From the NCBI GenBank assembly GCA_002411345.1, contig DHSL01000038.1, positions 59,558 to 73,794 on the forward strand: a stretch of 14,237 nt of DNA. Reading direction: 5' to 3'. The stretch is from Bacteroidales bacterium UBA5287. GTDB taxonomy: Bacteria; Bacteroidota; Bacteroidia; Bacteroidales; Dysgonomonadaceae. Positions 6,133-14,136 of the stretch are shown one piece after another (position 1 is the stretch's first letter; every line of letters starts with the position of its first letter). The position numbers were made by a program, and so were the translations under genes. The notes beneath the pieces are model-generated. The model was given only the letters and a program-made list of their open reading frames with translations. It had not been told where the DNA came from and did no database searches.

Positions 6133-7620
6133 ATGACTAACGAGGAAATATTAAAAGAAGAACGGAACGCACCTTGGAGGGAGATGCTTCGTAAAACCAT
6201 TAAAAATAAAGAACGTACAGATCGTCCACGAGTAATGATGCCCGAATTAGAGGCAGATATACGTAGTCACAATTTTGAAGAAGTTAATCAAGGACTTACA
6301 ATAGAGCAAGCTCTTGCTGAATCTCAAAGATGTCTTGACTGTGTAAATCCGACATGTATAACAGGTTGCCCTGTAAGCATTAACATTCCTAAATTCATAA
6401 AAAATATTGAACGTAACGAGTTTTTAGAAGCGGCTAAAGCATTGAAAGAAACAAGTGCTCTTCCGGCTGTTTGCGGTAGGGTTTGCCCTCAGGAAAAGCA
6501 GTGCGAAAGTCAGTGCTTTTACACTCAAAAACTGAACAAACCAGCAGTTGCAATCGGTTATTTAGAACGTTTTGCGGCTGACTATGAACGCAATAGTGGT
6601 CATATTTCCATCCCAGCACTCAACTCTCCCAATAACATTAAAATAGCAGTTGTAGGTTCAGGTCCTGCCGGATTATCTTTTGCAGGTGAAATGGCTAAAG
6701 CTGGTTACGATGTAACGGTATTTGAAGCTTTACACGAATTGGGTGGTGTATTACGATATGGTATTCCTGAATTCCGCTTACCCAACCCTATTGTTGACAC
6801 AGAGATAGATGTATTAAAAAAGATGGGAGTTAAATTCATGACTAACTGCATTATTGGTAAAACAATTTTGCAGGAAGATCTTGCTGAATATGGTTTTAAG
6901 GGGATTTTCATTGGTAGCGGTGCAGGTCTTCCCAACTTTATGCATATTCCCGGTGAAAACCTAATTGGGGTAATGTCATGCAATGAATATCTCACTCGTG
7001 TTAATCTCATGCAAGCTTCTGATCCCGAAAGCGACACACCTGTACTGAAAGGGAAAAAGGTAGCCGTTATCGGTGGAGGAAATACGGCAATGGATGGAGT
7101 TCGTACGGCTAGACGAATGGGTGCTGAACGTGCAATAATTGTTTATCGTCGTTCCGAAGAAGAAATGCCTGCCCGTATCGAAGAAATCAAACATGCTAAA
7201 GAAGAAGGTATTGAATTTATGACGCTACACAATCCAATTGAATATAAAGGAGATGAAAATGGACATGTTAAGCAAATGCACTTACAACGTATGAGATTGG
7301 GTGCTGCCGATGCTACAGGACGTCGTAAACCTGAACCTATAGAAGGTGATACTATTTGGATTGATGTTGATGAAGTGATAGTAAGCGTAGGTGTTTCTCC
7401 TAATCCGCTTATACCACAAACTTTCAAAGGTCTTGACGTCACAAAGCGAGGAACTGTAGTTGTGAATGAAGAAACACTACAAGCATCCAATAAACAAATT
7501 TTTGCGGGAGGTGATATCGTTCGCGGTGGTGCTACGGTAATTCTTGCAATGGGTGATGGAAGACGCGCTGCCAGAGCAATGGATGAATATCTCACAACTG
7601 AATTGACAACAAAAGAATGA
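6133..7620 (+). CDS. nfnB: NfnB-like subunit (glutamate synthase small-subunit-like)
   Basis: This 495-residue protein is an iron-sulfur flavoprotein. The N-terminal domain carries C67, C70, C75, C79 (CLDCVNPTCITGCP) and C114, C118, C124, C128 (CGRVCPQEKQCESQC), ligands for two [4Fe-4S] clusters. GSGPAGL (175-181) is the FAD site and GGGNTAMDGVRTARR (314-328) the NADP(H) site; GGDIVRGGATVILAMGDG near the C-terminus closes over the flavin. It resembles the small subunit of NADPH glutamate synthase and is often annotated gltA or gltD, but no large GOGAT subunit is nearby. Its direct linkage to nfnA favours NfnB, the NADP+-reducing, ferredoxin-side subunit of the bifurcating transhydrogenase. 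Its TGA overlaps the pdxB ATG by four bases. Confidence 0.88.
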   Translation: MTNEEILKEERNAPWREMLRKTIKNKERTDRPRVMMPELEADIRSHNFEEVNQGLTIEQALAESQRCLDCVNPTCITGCPVSINIPKFIKNIERNEFLEAAKALKETSALPAVCGRVCPQEKQCESQCFYTQKLNKPAVAIGYLERFAADYERNSGHISIPALNSPNNIKIAVVGSGPAGLSFAGEMAKAGYDVTVFEALHELGGVLRYGIPEFRLPNPIVDTEIDVLKKMGVKFMTNCIIGKTILQEDLAEYGFKGIFIGSGAGLPNFMHIPGENLIGVMSCNEYLTRVNLMQASDPESDTPVLKGKKVAVIGGGNTAMDGVRTARRMGAERAIIVYRRSEEEMPARIEEIKHAKEEGIEFMTLHNPIEYKGDENGHVKQMHLQRMRLGAADATGRRKPEPIEGDTIWIDVDEVIVSVGVSPNPLIPQTFKGLDVTKRGTVVVNEETLQASNKQIFAGGDIVRGGATVILAMGDGRRAARAMDEYLTTELTTKE

Positions 7621-8732
7621 AGATCTTAGCAGATTTACATATACCTTTTTTAAAAGGTGTTGTGGAACTTCTCGGAGAAGTTGATTACCTGCCGGGAAAT
7701 CAATTCACTAAAGAGGCCATTCAAGATAAAGATGCGTTGATTGTACGAACTGTGACCTATTTTGGTAAAGAAATACTTGAGGGTACACAAGTAAAACTGA
7801 TTTGTTCGGCCACAATCGGATATGATCATATCGATACAGAATATTGTGATACTCACAATATTGCCTGGCGAACCGCACCAGGGTGCAACGCCAACTCTGT
7901 TGAGCAATATATCACTTCTTCTTTGCTTTATATGAGCAAGAAACAGGGTTTTGATTTAAAAGACAAAACTATTGGTATAGTAGGTGTTGGAAATGTAGGA
8001 AGTAAAGTTGAAGCTGCTTGTCGAAAATTAGGAATGCATGTTTTACTTAACGACCCCCCTCGTCAAGAAAAAGAACAGTCTTCTGATTTTGTGGACTTAA
8101 ATACAATCAAACAAGAATCAGATATCATAACTTTTCATACCCCACTTACGAAAAGTGGACCATACAAAACTTTTCATATAGCTGATGACGATTTCTTTAA
8201 TTCGTTAGCTAAGAAACCAATCATCATAAATGCCGCAAGAGGTGGAATAGTCGATAATCTATCGTTGAAAGAAGCATTGAAAACAGGAAAAGCTTCAGGA
8301 GCAGTAATCGATTGTTGGGAGCATGAACCAAATATAGACGTAGAATTACTAAATCTTGTAGATATTGGAACACCACATATAGCTGGATATTCCGCTGATG
8401 GTAAATGGATGGGAACAAAAATGTCTCTCGAAAACCTGAATGAATTCTTTCATCTTGGATACGACAAAATCCCAATGCCCGCTCTACCCGATCCTATTCA
8501 GGATAAAATAATAGACCTCAGCAAGATTAGTTCCGTAGATCAAATTGCATATGCCGTTCGTCACACATACGACCCATTAATAGAAACAGAAAATTTAAGG
8601 ATGCATCCTGAGAAGTTTTATTGGTGGCGATCTAACTATCCTGTAAGAAGAGAATATAAGGCTTTTTCAATAACTGGTGCAGATAAATATAATACTGAAA
8701 TACTATCCCGACTTGGATTTATTATTAATTAG
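7617..8732 (+). CDS. pdxB: 4-phosphoerythronate dehydrogenase
   Basis: PdxB oxidises 4-phospho-D-erythronate to 2-oxo-3-hydroxy-4-phosphobutanoate, the second step of the DXP-dependent pyridoxal 5'-phosphate pathway. The 371 residues form a D-2-hydroxyacid dehydrogenase. The family-specific opening ADLHIPFLKG and CSATIGYDHID (63-73) are clear. GVGNVG (123-128) with D146 as the likely NAD ribose-binding acidic residue marks the Rossmann domain. The catalytic triad is R208 (NAARGG), E237 (WEHEP) and H254 (PHIAGYS). The C-terminal part from about 290 is the PdxB dimerisation region. The start is set by the ATGA overlap with nfnB, so the two are translationally coupled. Pairing a vitamin B6 gene with a redox transhydrogenase suggests cotranscription but no proven functional link. 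Confidence 0.95.
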   Translation: MKILADLHIPFLKGVVELLGEVDYLPGNQFTKEAIQDKDALIVRTVTYFGKEILEGTQVKLICSATIGYDHIDTEYCDTHNIAWRTAPGCNANSVEQYITSSLLYMSKKQGFDLKDKTIGIVGVGNVGSKVEAACRKLGMHVLLNDPPRQEKEQSSDFVDLNTIKQESDIITFHTPLTKSGPYKTFHIADDDFFNSLAKKPIIINAARGGIVDNLSLKEALKTGKASGAVIDCWEHEPNIDVELLNLVDIGTPHIAGYSADGKWMGTKMSLENLNEFFHLGYDKIPMPALPDPIQDKIIDLSKISSVDQIAYAVRHTYDPLIETENLRMHPEKFYWWRSNYPVRREYKAFSITGADKYNTEILSRLGFIIN

Positions 8733-8773
8733 TTACAATTCGTAAAATAATTTTATATCAAAACAAAAATGCA

Positions 8774-8781
8774 TAAATTTG
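8774..8781 (+). promoter_or_regulatory. -7 box upstream of the OmpA/TPR lipoprotein gene
   Basis: TAAATTTG fits TAnnTTTG. About 20 bases upstream stands ATTT/TTTT in place of TTTG. Transcription would start near 8788, which lies downstream of an in-frame ATG at 8769 and so favours the ATG at 8823 as the true start. Confidence 0.6.
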
Positions 8782-8822
8782 CAGCTCAAAAAAAAACGAA
8801 ACCATCATATAAAATAAACAAA

Positions 8823-10523
8823 ATGAAACGTACTTTTTATTCAGCAATTACTTTATTGATTGGAGTAGCACTATTTGCCACATCATGTAGCAGCAAACTC
8901 ACTCCATTAAAGCAGTCAAACTTTTCGGTGACGCCCTCACCACTTGAAACAAAAGGAAATGATATTCCTGTAACTGTCAGCGGAACATTTCCCGAAAAAT
9001 GGTTCAAGAAAAATGCCATTGTAACAATCACACCAGTCCTAAGATATGGTGGAAACAACGAGGTAAAAGGGCTTCCTTACAGTTATCAAGGTGAAAATAT
9101 CGCAGGGAACAGAACTGTAATATCAAACAAAAATGGAGGTAACTTCACCATGAATTTCAAACTTCCATTTACAGAAGAAATGCTTGCATCTGAATTATAT
9201 ATGACATTCGATGCAAAGGTCAAAAAAAAGAATGCTAAATTACCTGATGTAAAAGTTGCAGATGGTGTTTTGGCAACATCTACTATTGCAAGTGTAAATA
9301 ATACAGACCCATCTGTTGCTGACGACGGATTTCAACGAATCATTAAAGAAGCAAAGAATGCAAACATTCATTTTCTTATTCAAAGAGCCGATCTTCGTCC
9401 CAGTCAGGTCAACAACAGCGATATGCGCGCTTGGAAAGATCGTGTTGCAAAAGCATTTAACGATCCAAAACAGAATTTGAATATTGAAATATCTGCTTAT
9501 GCTTCACCTGATGGTGGACTTTCATTAAACGAAAGACTTGCAGAACAACGTGAAAAAAACACATCTGTTTATTTAGAAAAAGAACTTAAAAGTAAAAATA
9601 TAGATACAGAGATCAATGCTCGTTACACTGCTGAAGACTGGGAAGGATTCAGCGAATTGATCGAACAATCTGACCTACCCGACAAAGATCTTATTCTTCG
9701 TGTTCTTTCTATGTATCCAGATGCAGAGACTCGTGAACGCGAAATTAAGAACATATCATTAGTTTATGGAGAAATAGCAGAAACCATTCTTCCTCAACTC
9801 CGTCGTTCTCGTATTACAGCAAATATTGAGATCATTGGTAAATCAGATGCCGAAATCATGGATGCATGGCGTACAAAACCTGCTGATCTTACAGTTGAAG
9901 AGTTACTTTATGCTTCAACTTTGACAACAGACGAAAAAGTTCAGGAAAACATTTATCAATATGCAACTGTACATTTTCCTCAAGACTATCGCGGTTGGAA
10001 CAATATTGGAACAATGTTTTATAGAAACGGCAATTTTGAAAAAGCAAGACAATCATTTATGAGAGCTGCTCAGGTAGCTCCTAATGCACCAGAAGTAAAT
10101 ATGAATCAAGCACTTTTAGCAATAAAAGATGGCAATAATGACAAAGCAAAAGAATTACTTGGAAAATCTTCAGGAGCAGCCGGATTAGAAGGTGCAATGG
10201 GATTGCTTTATTTAATGGAAGGCGATTACAACAAGGCTGTTAATGCTTATGGAGATAGCAAAACCAACAATGCTGCTCTTTCTCAAATCCTTACAAACGA
10301 CTACGCAAAAGCTACAGAAACATTGAAGAGTATTCAAAATCCTGATGCTACAACAGCTTATCTTCAAGCAATTGTTGGAGCAAGAACAAATGATTTCAAC
10401 AGTGTATTAAGTAGTTTACGTTCTGCTATTTCTCAAGATGGAAATTTAGCTAAGAGAGCTCTTTACGACTTAGAGTTTTATAAATATCGTACAAATAACG
10501 ATTTCATTAATTTGATAAGATAA
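8823..10523 (+). CDS. Lipoprotein with OmpA-like region and TPRs
   Basis: From the ATG at 8823 the protein has 566 residues and begins with a lipoprotein signal: KR at 2-3, a hydrophobic core and lipobox ATSC with the lipidated Cys at 22. An upstream in-frame ATG at 8769 would add 18 hydrophilic residues before the signal and lies before the predicted transcript start, so I reject it. Residues about 30-150 are beta-rich. Residues about 170-330 contain NIEISAYASPDGGLSLNERLAEQRE (about 220-244), an OmpA-like peptidoglycan-binding pattern. Residues from about 400 hold TPR units, for example YRGWNNIGTMFYRNGNFEKARQSFMRAAQVAP. It probably sits in the outer membrane or periplasm and joins cell wall to protein partners. 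A terminator follows, so it is likely monocistronic. Its specific role is unknown. Confidence 0.87.
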   Translation: MKRTFYSAITLLIGVALFATSCSSKLTPLKQSNFSVTPSPLETKGNDIPVTVSGTFPEKWFKKNAIVTITPVLRYGGNNEVKGLPYSYQGENIAGNRTVISNKNGGNFTMNFKLPFTEEMLASELYMTFDAKVKKKNAKLPDVKVADGVLATSTIASVNNTDPSVADDGFQRIIKEAKNANIHFLIQRADLRPSQVNNSDMRAWKDRVAKAFNDPKQNLNIEISAYASPDGGLSLNERLAEQREKNTSVYLEKELKSKNIDTEINARYTAEDWEGFSELIEQSDLPDKDLILRVLSMYPDAETREREIKNISLVYGEIAETILPQLRRSRITANIEIIGKSDAEIMDAWRTKPADLTVEELLYASTLTTDEKVQENIYQYATVHFPQDYRGWNNIGTMFYRNGNFEKARQSFMRAAQVAPNAPEVNMNQALLAIKDGNNDKAKELLGKSSGAAGLEGAMGLLYLMEGDYNKAVNAYGDSKTNNAALSQILTNDYAKATETLKSIQNPDATTAYLQAIVGARTNDFNSVLSSLRSAISQDGNLAKRALYDLEFYKYRTNNDFINLIR

Positions 10524-10544
10524 AAGTAGAGAATACAATATTTT

Positions 10545-10576
10545 AAAAGAGGAGCTCTACTGAGTTCCTCTTTTTT
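10545..10576 (+). terminator. Rho-independent terminator after the lipoprotein gene
   Basis: A 13-bp stem with one G-U pair (10545-10557 with 10562-10574) has a four-base loop, TACT. Its 3' arm runs into six T's (10571-10576). It lies 21 bases after the lipoprotein stop. Confidence 0.88.
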
Positions 10577-10622
10577 GATTATTCAATCAAGATCATTACT
10601 TCATATTTCTGAAAGAATGTAG

Positions 10623-10630
10623 TATCTTTG
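10623..10630 (+). promoter_or_regulatory. Putative -7 box of tyrS
   Basis: TATCTTTG fits TAnnTTTG and lies 29 bases before the tyrS start. The -33 position has only a weak TTC-type sequence. No T-box leader or other tRNA-sensing structure is visible in this short leader. Confidence 0.55.
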
Positions 10631-10659
10631 TAGTCATTTAAAATAATTACACAATTATA

Positions 10660-11952
10660 ATGAATTTTGTAGAAGAACTCCGATGGAGAGGCATGATTCA
10701 AGAAATCATGCCTGGAACAGAAGAACAATTACTGAAAGAACGCACATCGGGCTATTTGGGTATTGACCCAACAGCCGACTCTCTGCATATTGGTCACCTT
10801 GTGGGTGTTATGATGCTCAACCATTTTCAACGTGCAGGTCATACCCCAATCGCATTAATTGGTGGAGCAACCGGTATGATTGGTGATCCATCAATGAAAT
10901 CAGCTGAACGTAAATTACTGGACGAAGAAACTTTACGTCACAATCAGGAAGCCATAAAAGTCCAGTTATCCAAGTTTCTCGATTTTGAAAGTAATATACC
11001 CAATAAAGCAATCATGGTTAATAACTATGACTGGATGAAAGACTATTCTTTTCTTAACTTCATTCGGGATATTGGCAAACATATCACTGTGAACTATATG
11101 ATGGCAAAAGATTCTGTAAAAAAACGCCTAAGCTCAGAATCAAGCGAAGGTATGTCTTTTACAGAATTCTCATATCAATTACTTCAGGGATATGATTTTC
11201 TGCATTTATATCGCCAAAACGGCTGTAAATTACAAATGGGTGGTTCAGACCAATGGGGAAATATTACAACAGGTACTGAACTAATCCGCAGAAAAGAAAG
11301 TGGTGAAGCATTTGCTCTCACTTGTCCCTTGATTACTAAAGCTGATGGCGGTAAATTCGGTAAGACTGAAACTGGCAATGTTTGGCTCGACCGCAGATAC
11401 ACTTCACCATATAAGTTTTATCAGTTTTGGTTGAATGTTAGCGATAGTGACGCAGAGAAATATATAAAAATATTTACAGCAATACCTCAGAACGAGATTG
11501 AAGAACTTGTTAAAGAACAAGAATCAGCACCTCATTTACGTCCTTTGCAAAAAAGGTTAGCAAAGGAAATAACTGTGATGGTTCATTCTCAAGAGGATTA
11601 TGAAATGGCGGTAACTGCATCAGAAATACTGTTTGGCAAAGCCACTTCACAGGCACTACGATCAATTGACGAAGAAACTTTCTTACAAGTTTTTGAAGGA
11701 GTTCCCCAGTTTAAAATATCGAAAGACAAATTATCAGGAGGAATCAAAGCCGTGGACTTGTTATCAGAAGATAGTCATGTTTTCCCTTCCAAAGGTGAGA
11801 TGCGTAAAACCGTACAATCAGGTGGCGTCAGCATAAATAAAGAGAAACTCGATAATTTTGACGACATCATCGATGCCTCTTTTCTCATAAACGGGAAGTA
11901 TATTTTGGCTCAAAGAGGCAAAAAGAACTATTTTTTGTTGATTTCTGAATAA
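10660..11952 (+). CDS. tyrS: Tyrosyl-tRNA synthetase
   Basis: This class I synthetase joins tyrosine to tRNA-Tyr with ATP in the cytoplasm. The 430 residues are of normal bacterial TyrRS length. The Rossmann domain has GYLGIDPTADSLHIGH, with HIGH at 43-46, and MGGSDQWGNI (193-202), a strong tyrosine-pocket signature. The KMSKS-equivalent loop is KFGKT (232-236), as in other bacterial TyrRS of this type. The C-terminal part from about 360 is an S4-like RNA-binding domain (FPSKGEMRKTVQSGGVSINKEK). The start at 10660 follows the -7 box at 10623 and gives the expected N-terminus. It is followed by tRNA-Gln with its own promoter; the tRNA is not tRNA-Tyr, so the adjacency is not a cognate pair. 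Confidence 0.97.
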   Translation: MNFVEELRWRGMIQEIMPGTEEQLLKERTSGYLGIDPTADSLHIGHLVGVMMLNHFQRAGHTPIALIGGATGMIGDPSMKSAERKLLDEETLRHNQEAIKVQLSKFLDFESNIPNKAIMVNNYDWMKDYSFLNFIRDIGKHITVNYMMAKDSVKKRLSSESSEGMSFTEFSYQLLQGYDFLHLYRQNGCKLQMGGSDQWGNITTGTELIRRKESGEAFALTCPLITKADGGKFGKTETGNVWLDRRYTSPYKFYQFWLNVSDSDAEKYIKIFTAIPQNEIEELVKEQESAPHLRPLQKRLAKEITVMVHSQEDYEMAVTASEILFGKATSQALRSIDEETFLQVFEGVPQFKISKDKLSGGIKAVDLLSEDSHVFPSKGEMRKTVQSGGVSINKEKLDNFDDIIDASFLINGKYILAQRGKKNYFLLISE

Positions 11953-11967
11953 ATAAGTCACTTTAAA

Positions 11968-11999
11968 TTTGCAAAATTGCAAAGGTTGTTATACTTTTG
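11968..11999 (+). promoter_or_regulatory. Promoter of tRNA-Gln, with overlapping palindrome
   Basis: TTTG (11968-11971), 20 bases, then TACTTTTG (11992-11999): a full match to the Bacteroidetes promoter. Transcription should start near 12006, about 20 bases before the tRNA. The -33 box is the left end of the inverted repeat TTTGCAAAATTGCAAA (11968-11983). Confidence 0.8.
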
Positions 12000-12025
12000 C
12001 ACTGCTTTTCACGAAGCAAGAGGAT

Positions 12026-12096
12026 TGTCCCATGGTGTAATGGTAGCACATCTGATTTTGGTTCAGCCAGTCCAGGTTCGAATCCTAGTGGGACAA
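12026..12096 (+). tRNA. tRNA-Gln (anticodon TTG)
   Basis: Seventy-one bases fold into a cloverleaf. The acceptor stem TGTCCCA/TGGGACA is perfect and the discriminator is A. The anticodon TTG at 12058-12060 is flanked by T33 and G37 and reads CAA. The T loop is TTCGAAT and the D loop AATGGTA. Two stem positions are mismatched: 27-43 (U-C) and 50-64 (C-A). CCA is not encoded (CAA follows). It has its own promoter at 11968 and terminator at 12104, so it is likely expressed. A gap-free degenerate copy lies at 14137-14207. Confidence 0.93.
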
Positions 12097-12103
12097 CAAA
12101 AAT

Positions 12104-12150
12104 AACGGCATAGTCATTTGAATTTCAATTGATTATGCCGTTTCTCTTTT
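12104..12150 (+). terminator. Intrinsic terminator of tRNA-Gln
   Basis: AACGGCATA (12104-12112) pairs with TATGCCGTT (12134-12142); TCA/TGA extends the stem inward past one G-T pair. A T-rich tract ends at 12150. It starts eight bases after the tRNA. Confidence 0.75.
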
Positions 12151-12284
12151 AAAAAAGGTAAGAATTTAGGTAAGATATGATATAAGACGCATAATTTAAC
12201 CTCACACATTTACACAATAAATCCATTAAACAATAGCGTAGGAAATTATCATTCAATTCATTCCTTAAAATAAATAAAATAGTA

Positions 12285-12292
12285 TATCTTTG
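12285..12292 (+). promoter_or_regulatory. Putative -7 box of the CotH-family gene
   Basis: TATCTTTG fits TAnnTTTG, with TTCC at the -33 position. It predicts a leader of about 65 bases before the start at 12364. Between the tRNA terminator and this box I see only AT-rich sequence. Confidence 0.5.
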
Positions 12293-12363
12293 ATGCATTA
12301 TACAATTAGATCTGTTATAACAAACAAAATCAATTTTATTCTAAAATACAAAATTATAAACAC

Positions 12364-14010
12364 ATGAATCATTTGAAAAACAAAGAAGAGAAACAAAAAT
12401 TCACAAAACTCTTTAAAACTCATTCTTCAGGTATAATTCTCTTGTACTTAGCACTGTTCTCACTTTTTATTTCTTGTTCGGAGGTTGAGCCTCCTCCAGT
12501 AGTATTATCTTCTGAATGCCAGTTAGAGTCGTTTGCTTTTCAGACTGAATTCAATGGAGATTTAAGAGAAGCAGCCATTGGCAAAATATCTAATTACAAA
12601 ATCACTGTATCAATTCCTTTTGATATGCCAACCGATGGATTAATTGCAACCTTTGTCTATAAAGGTGTATCAATAAAAATTGGAGGAAATGAACAAGTTA
12701 GTGGTAAAACGGCAAATAATTTCAGCAATCCGGTAGTTTACAGTGTAATTGCCGAAGATGGAACAAAAAAGGATTATACTGTTATAATAACAAAGATAAT
12801 ACCTACTATACCGAAAGTTTATATCAATACAACAGGTGGAGCACCAATTCTGGATAGAGAAAATTATGTAACATCCACAATTAAAATTGAGGATCTTGAT
12901 AAATACTATTCTGATGAAGTACAGTTTACATCTACCGCCGACATTAGGGGACGTGGTAATTCAACTTGGGGAATGCCAAAGAAACCCTATCGCATAAAGC
13001 TAGACAGTAAAGCATCCCTCTTGGGCATGAGTACTGACAAGGATTGGGCGTTACTTGCCAATTATTTAGACAAATCCTTATTAAGAAATTTAACAGCTTT
13101 TGAAATATCTCGTAAAGCCGAAATGAGTTGGACACCTGCATCTATCAGTGTCGATTTTTACCTTAATGGGGCATATCAGGGAGTTTACACATTGACTGAG
13201 CATGTTAAAGTATCCAGTGAAAGGCTAGATATGAAATTAGTAAAACCTACCGATATTTCAGGAGAAGCATTGACAGGAGGCTATTTACTTGAACTGGATT
13301 TTCATTATGACGAACCATATAAATTTAAAACAGATCTTAAACGACTACCTATGATGTTTAAAGATCCGGATGAACCAACAACAGAACAATATGCATACGT
13401 AAAAAACTTTTACAATGATGCCGAAAAAGTATTATATTCAGAAAACTTTAAAGATCCAGTGGATGGTTACCGCAAATATATTGATATAGAGTCGTTTATT
13501 AATTATTTTATTGTACAGGAAATAGCTAAGAATGTCGATGGAAATATGCGTGGCAGCTGTTATATGGCTATTCGTCAAAACGGTAAGATAGAAATGCCGT
13601 TGGTGTGGGATTTTGATATCGCTTTTGGCAATGCAGATCATATCACATGGGAGCAAGGAGCCACTTCAGCAGAATATGATGGTTGGTTTATTAAAACCTG
13701 CTCTCCCTGGTACGATCGTTTATTTGAAGATCCGTATTTTGTTGCTGAAGTAAAAAAGAGATGGAACGAAGTGAAACCCAAACTTGAAAATTTACCTGAT
13801 TATATTCACAAACAATCTTTATTGATAAAAGATGCACAAGTCAGAAACTTTAGTCCTGTAGTAAATGGAGGAGCCGGATGGGATATCAATAAGGTTGAAT
13901 GGAACACCAAGAGGATAAGAGGTTCTTATGATGCCGAACTCTCATATCTTATGAATTTTGTAGAAAAGCGTATAGTTTGGTTAGATACAAATATAAATAA
14001 GCTCAATTAA
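12364..14010 (+). CDS. CotH-kinase-family lipoprotein
   Basis: The 548 residues begin with a basic region and a hydrophobic segment (about 22-37) ending in the lipobox FISC, with Cys38 lipidated. The next residues SEVEPP are acidic, like Bacteroidetes surface-export signals, so surface display is plausible. Residues about 50-144 form a small beta domain ending AEDGTKKDYTVIITK, as in the DUF5018/cadherin-like modules common in this phylum. Residues about 150-540 are the CotH domain: RGRGNSTWG (195-203), KKPYRIKL (206-213), and WDFDIAFGN (415-423), whose Asp residues are the expected metal and catalytic ligands of this atypical kinase fold. Bacillus CotH phosphorylates spore-coat proteins; the substrate here is unknown. 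The gene stands alone, between two tRNA-Gln copies. Confidence 0.9.
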   Translation: MNHLKNKEEKQKFTKLFKTHSSGIILLYLALFSLFISCSEVEPPPVVLSSECQLESFAFQTEFNGDLREAAIGKISNYKITVSIPFDMPTDGLIATFVYKGVSIKIGGNEQVSGKTANNFSNPVVYSVIAEDGTKKDYTVIITKIIPTIPKVYINTTGGAPILDRENYVTSTIKIEDLDKYYSDEVQFTSTADIRGRGNSTWGMPKKPYRIKLDSKASLLGMSTDKDWALLANYLDKSLLRNLTAFEISRKAEMSWTPASISVDFYLNGAYQGVYTLTEHVKVSSERLDMKLVKPTDISGEALTGGYLLELDFHYDEPYKFKTDLKRLPMMFKDPDEPTTEQYAYVKNFYNDAEKVLYSENFKDPVDGYRKYIDIESFINYFIVQEIAKNVDGNMRGSCYMAIRQNGKIEMPLVWDFDIAFGNADHITWEQGATSAEYDGWFIKTCSPWYDRLFEDPYFVAEVKKRWNEVKPKLENLPDYIHKQSLLIKDAQVRNFSPVVNGGAGWDINKVEWNTKRIRGSYDAELSYLMNFVEKRIVWLDTNINKLN

Positions 14011-14021
14011 AAAGACGTCCA

Positions 14022-14041
14022 ATAACGAAAGTTATGTTTTT
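14022..14041 (+). terminator. Weak hairpin after the CotH-family gene
   Basis: ATAAC, a GAAA loop and GTTAT (14022-14035) are followed by GTTTTT. The stem has only five base pairs, mostly A-T, so it would terminate poorly if at all. It lies 12 bases after the stop. Confidence 0.35.
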
Positions 14042-14136
14042 GAAATACTTATAACAAATACCTTTGGGATTACTCCATGATAAAATTGAAGGGAAGATCT
14101 TAGTATCTACTGACAGAACGGAGCCTGTATTTGAAT

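Noticed and set aside
7143..7595. Long open frame on the minus strand inside nfnB
   Set aside because: It lies wholly within a well-supported gene and the predicted product has no recognisable motif; the same holds for the other antisense frames in the window.
6133..7620. Glutamate synthase small subunit (GltD)
   Set aside because: The domain layout fits, but no glutamate synthase large subunit is present and the adjacent NfnA-like gene makes NfnB the better call.
8769..8822. Upstream start (ATG at 8769) for the OmpA/TPR lipoprotein
   Set aside because: It puts 18 hydrophilic residues before a perfect lipoprotein signal and lies before the predicted transcription start from the -7 box at 8774.
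10660..12096. tyrS and the following tRNA as a cognate pair
   Set aside because: The anticodon is TTG (Gln), not a tyrosine anticodon, and the tRNA has its own promoter.
14071..14136. A further tRNA-like relic before the tRNA-Gln relic
   Set aside because: The start (TACTCCATGATAAAATTG) resembles the tRNA-Gln 5' half and TTTGAAT at 14130 resembles a T loop, but the spacing is 8 bases too long and neither the anticodon arm nor the T stem forms.
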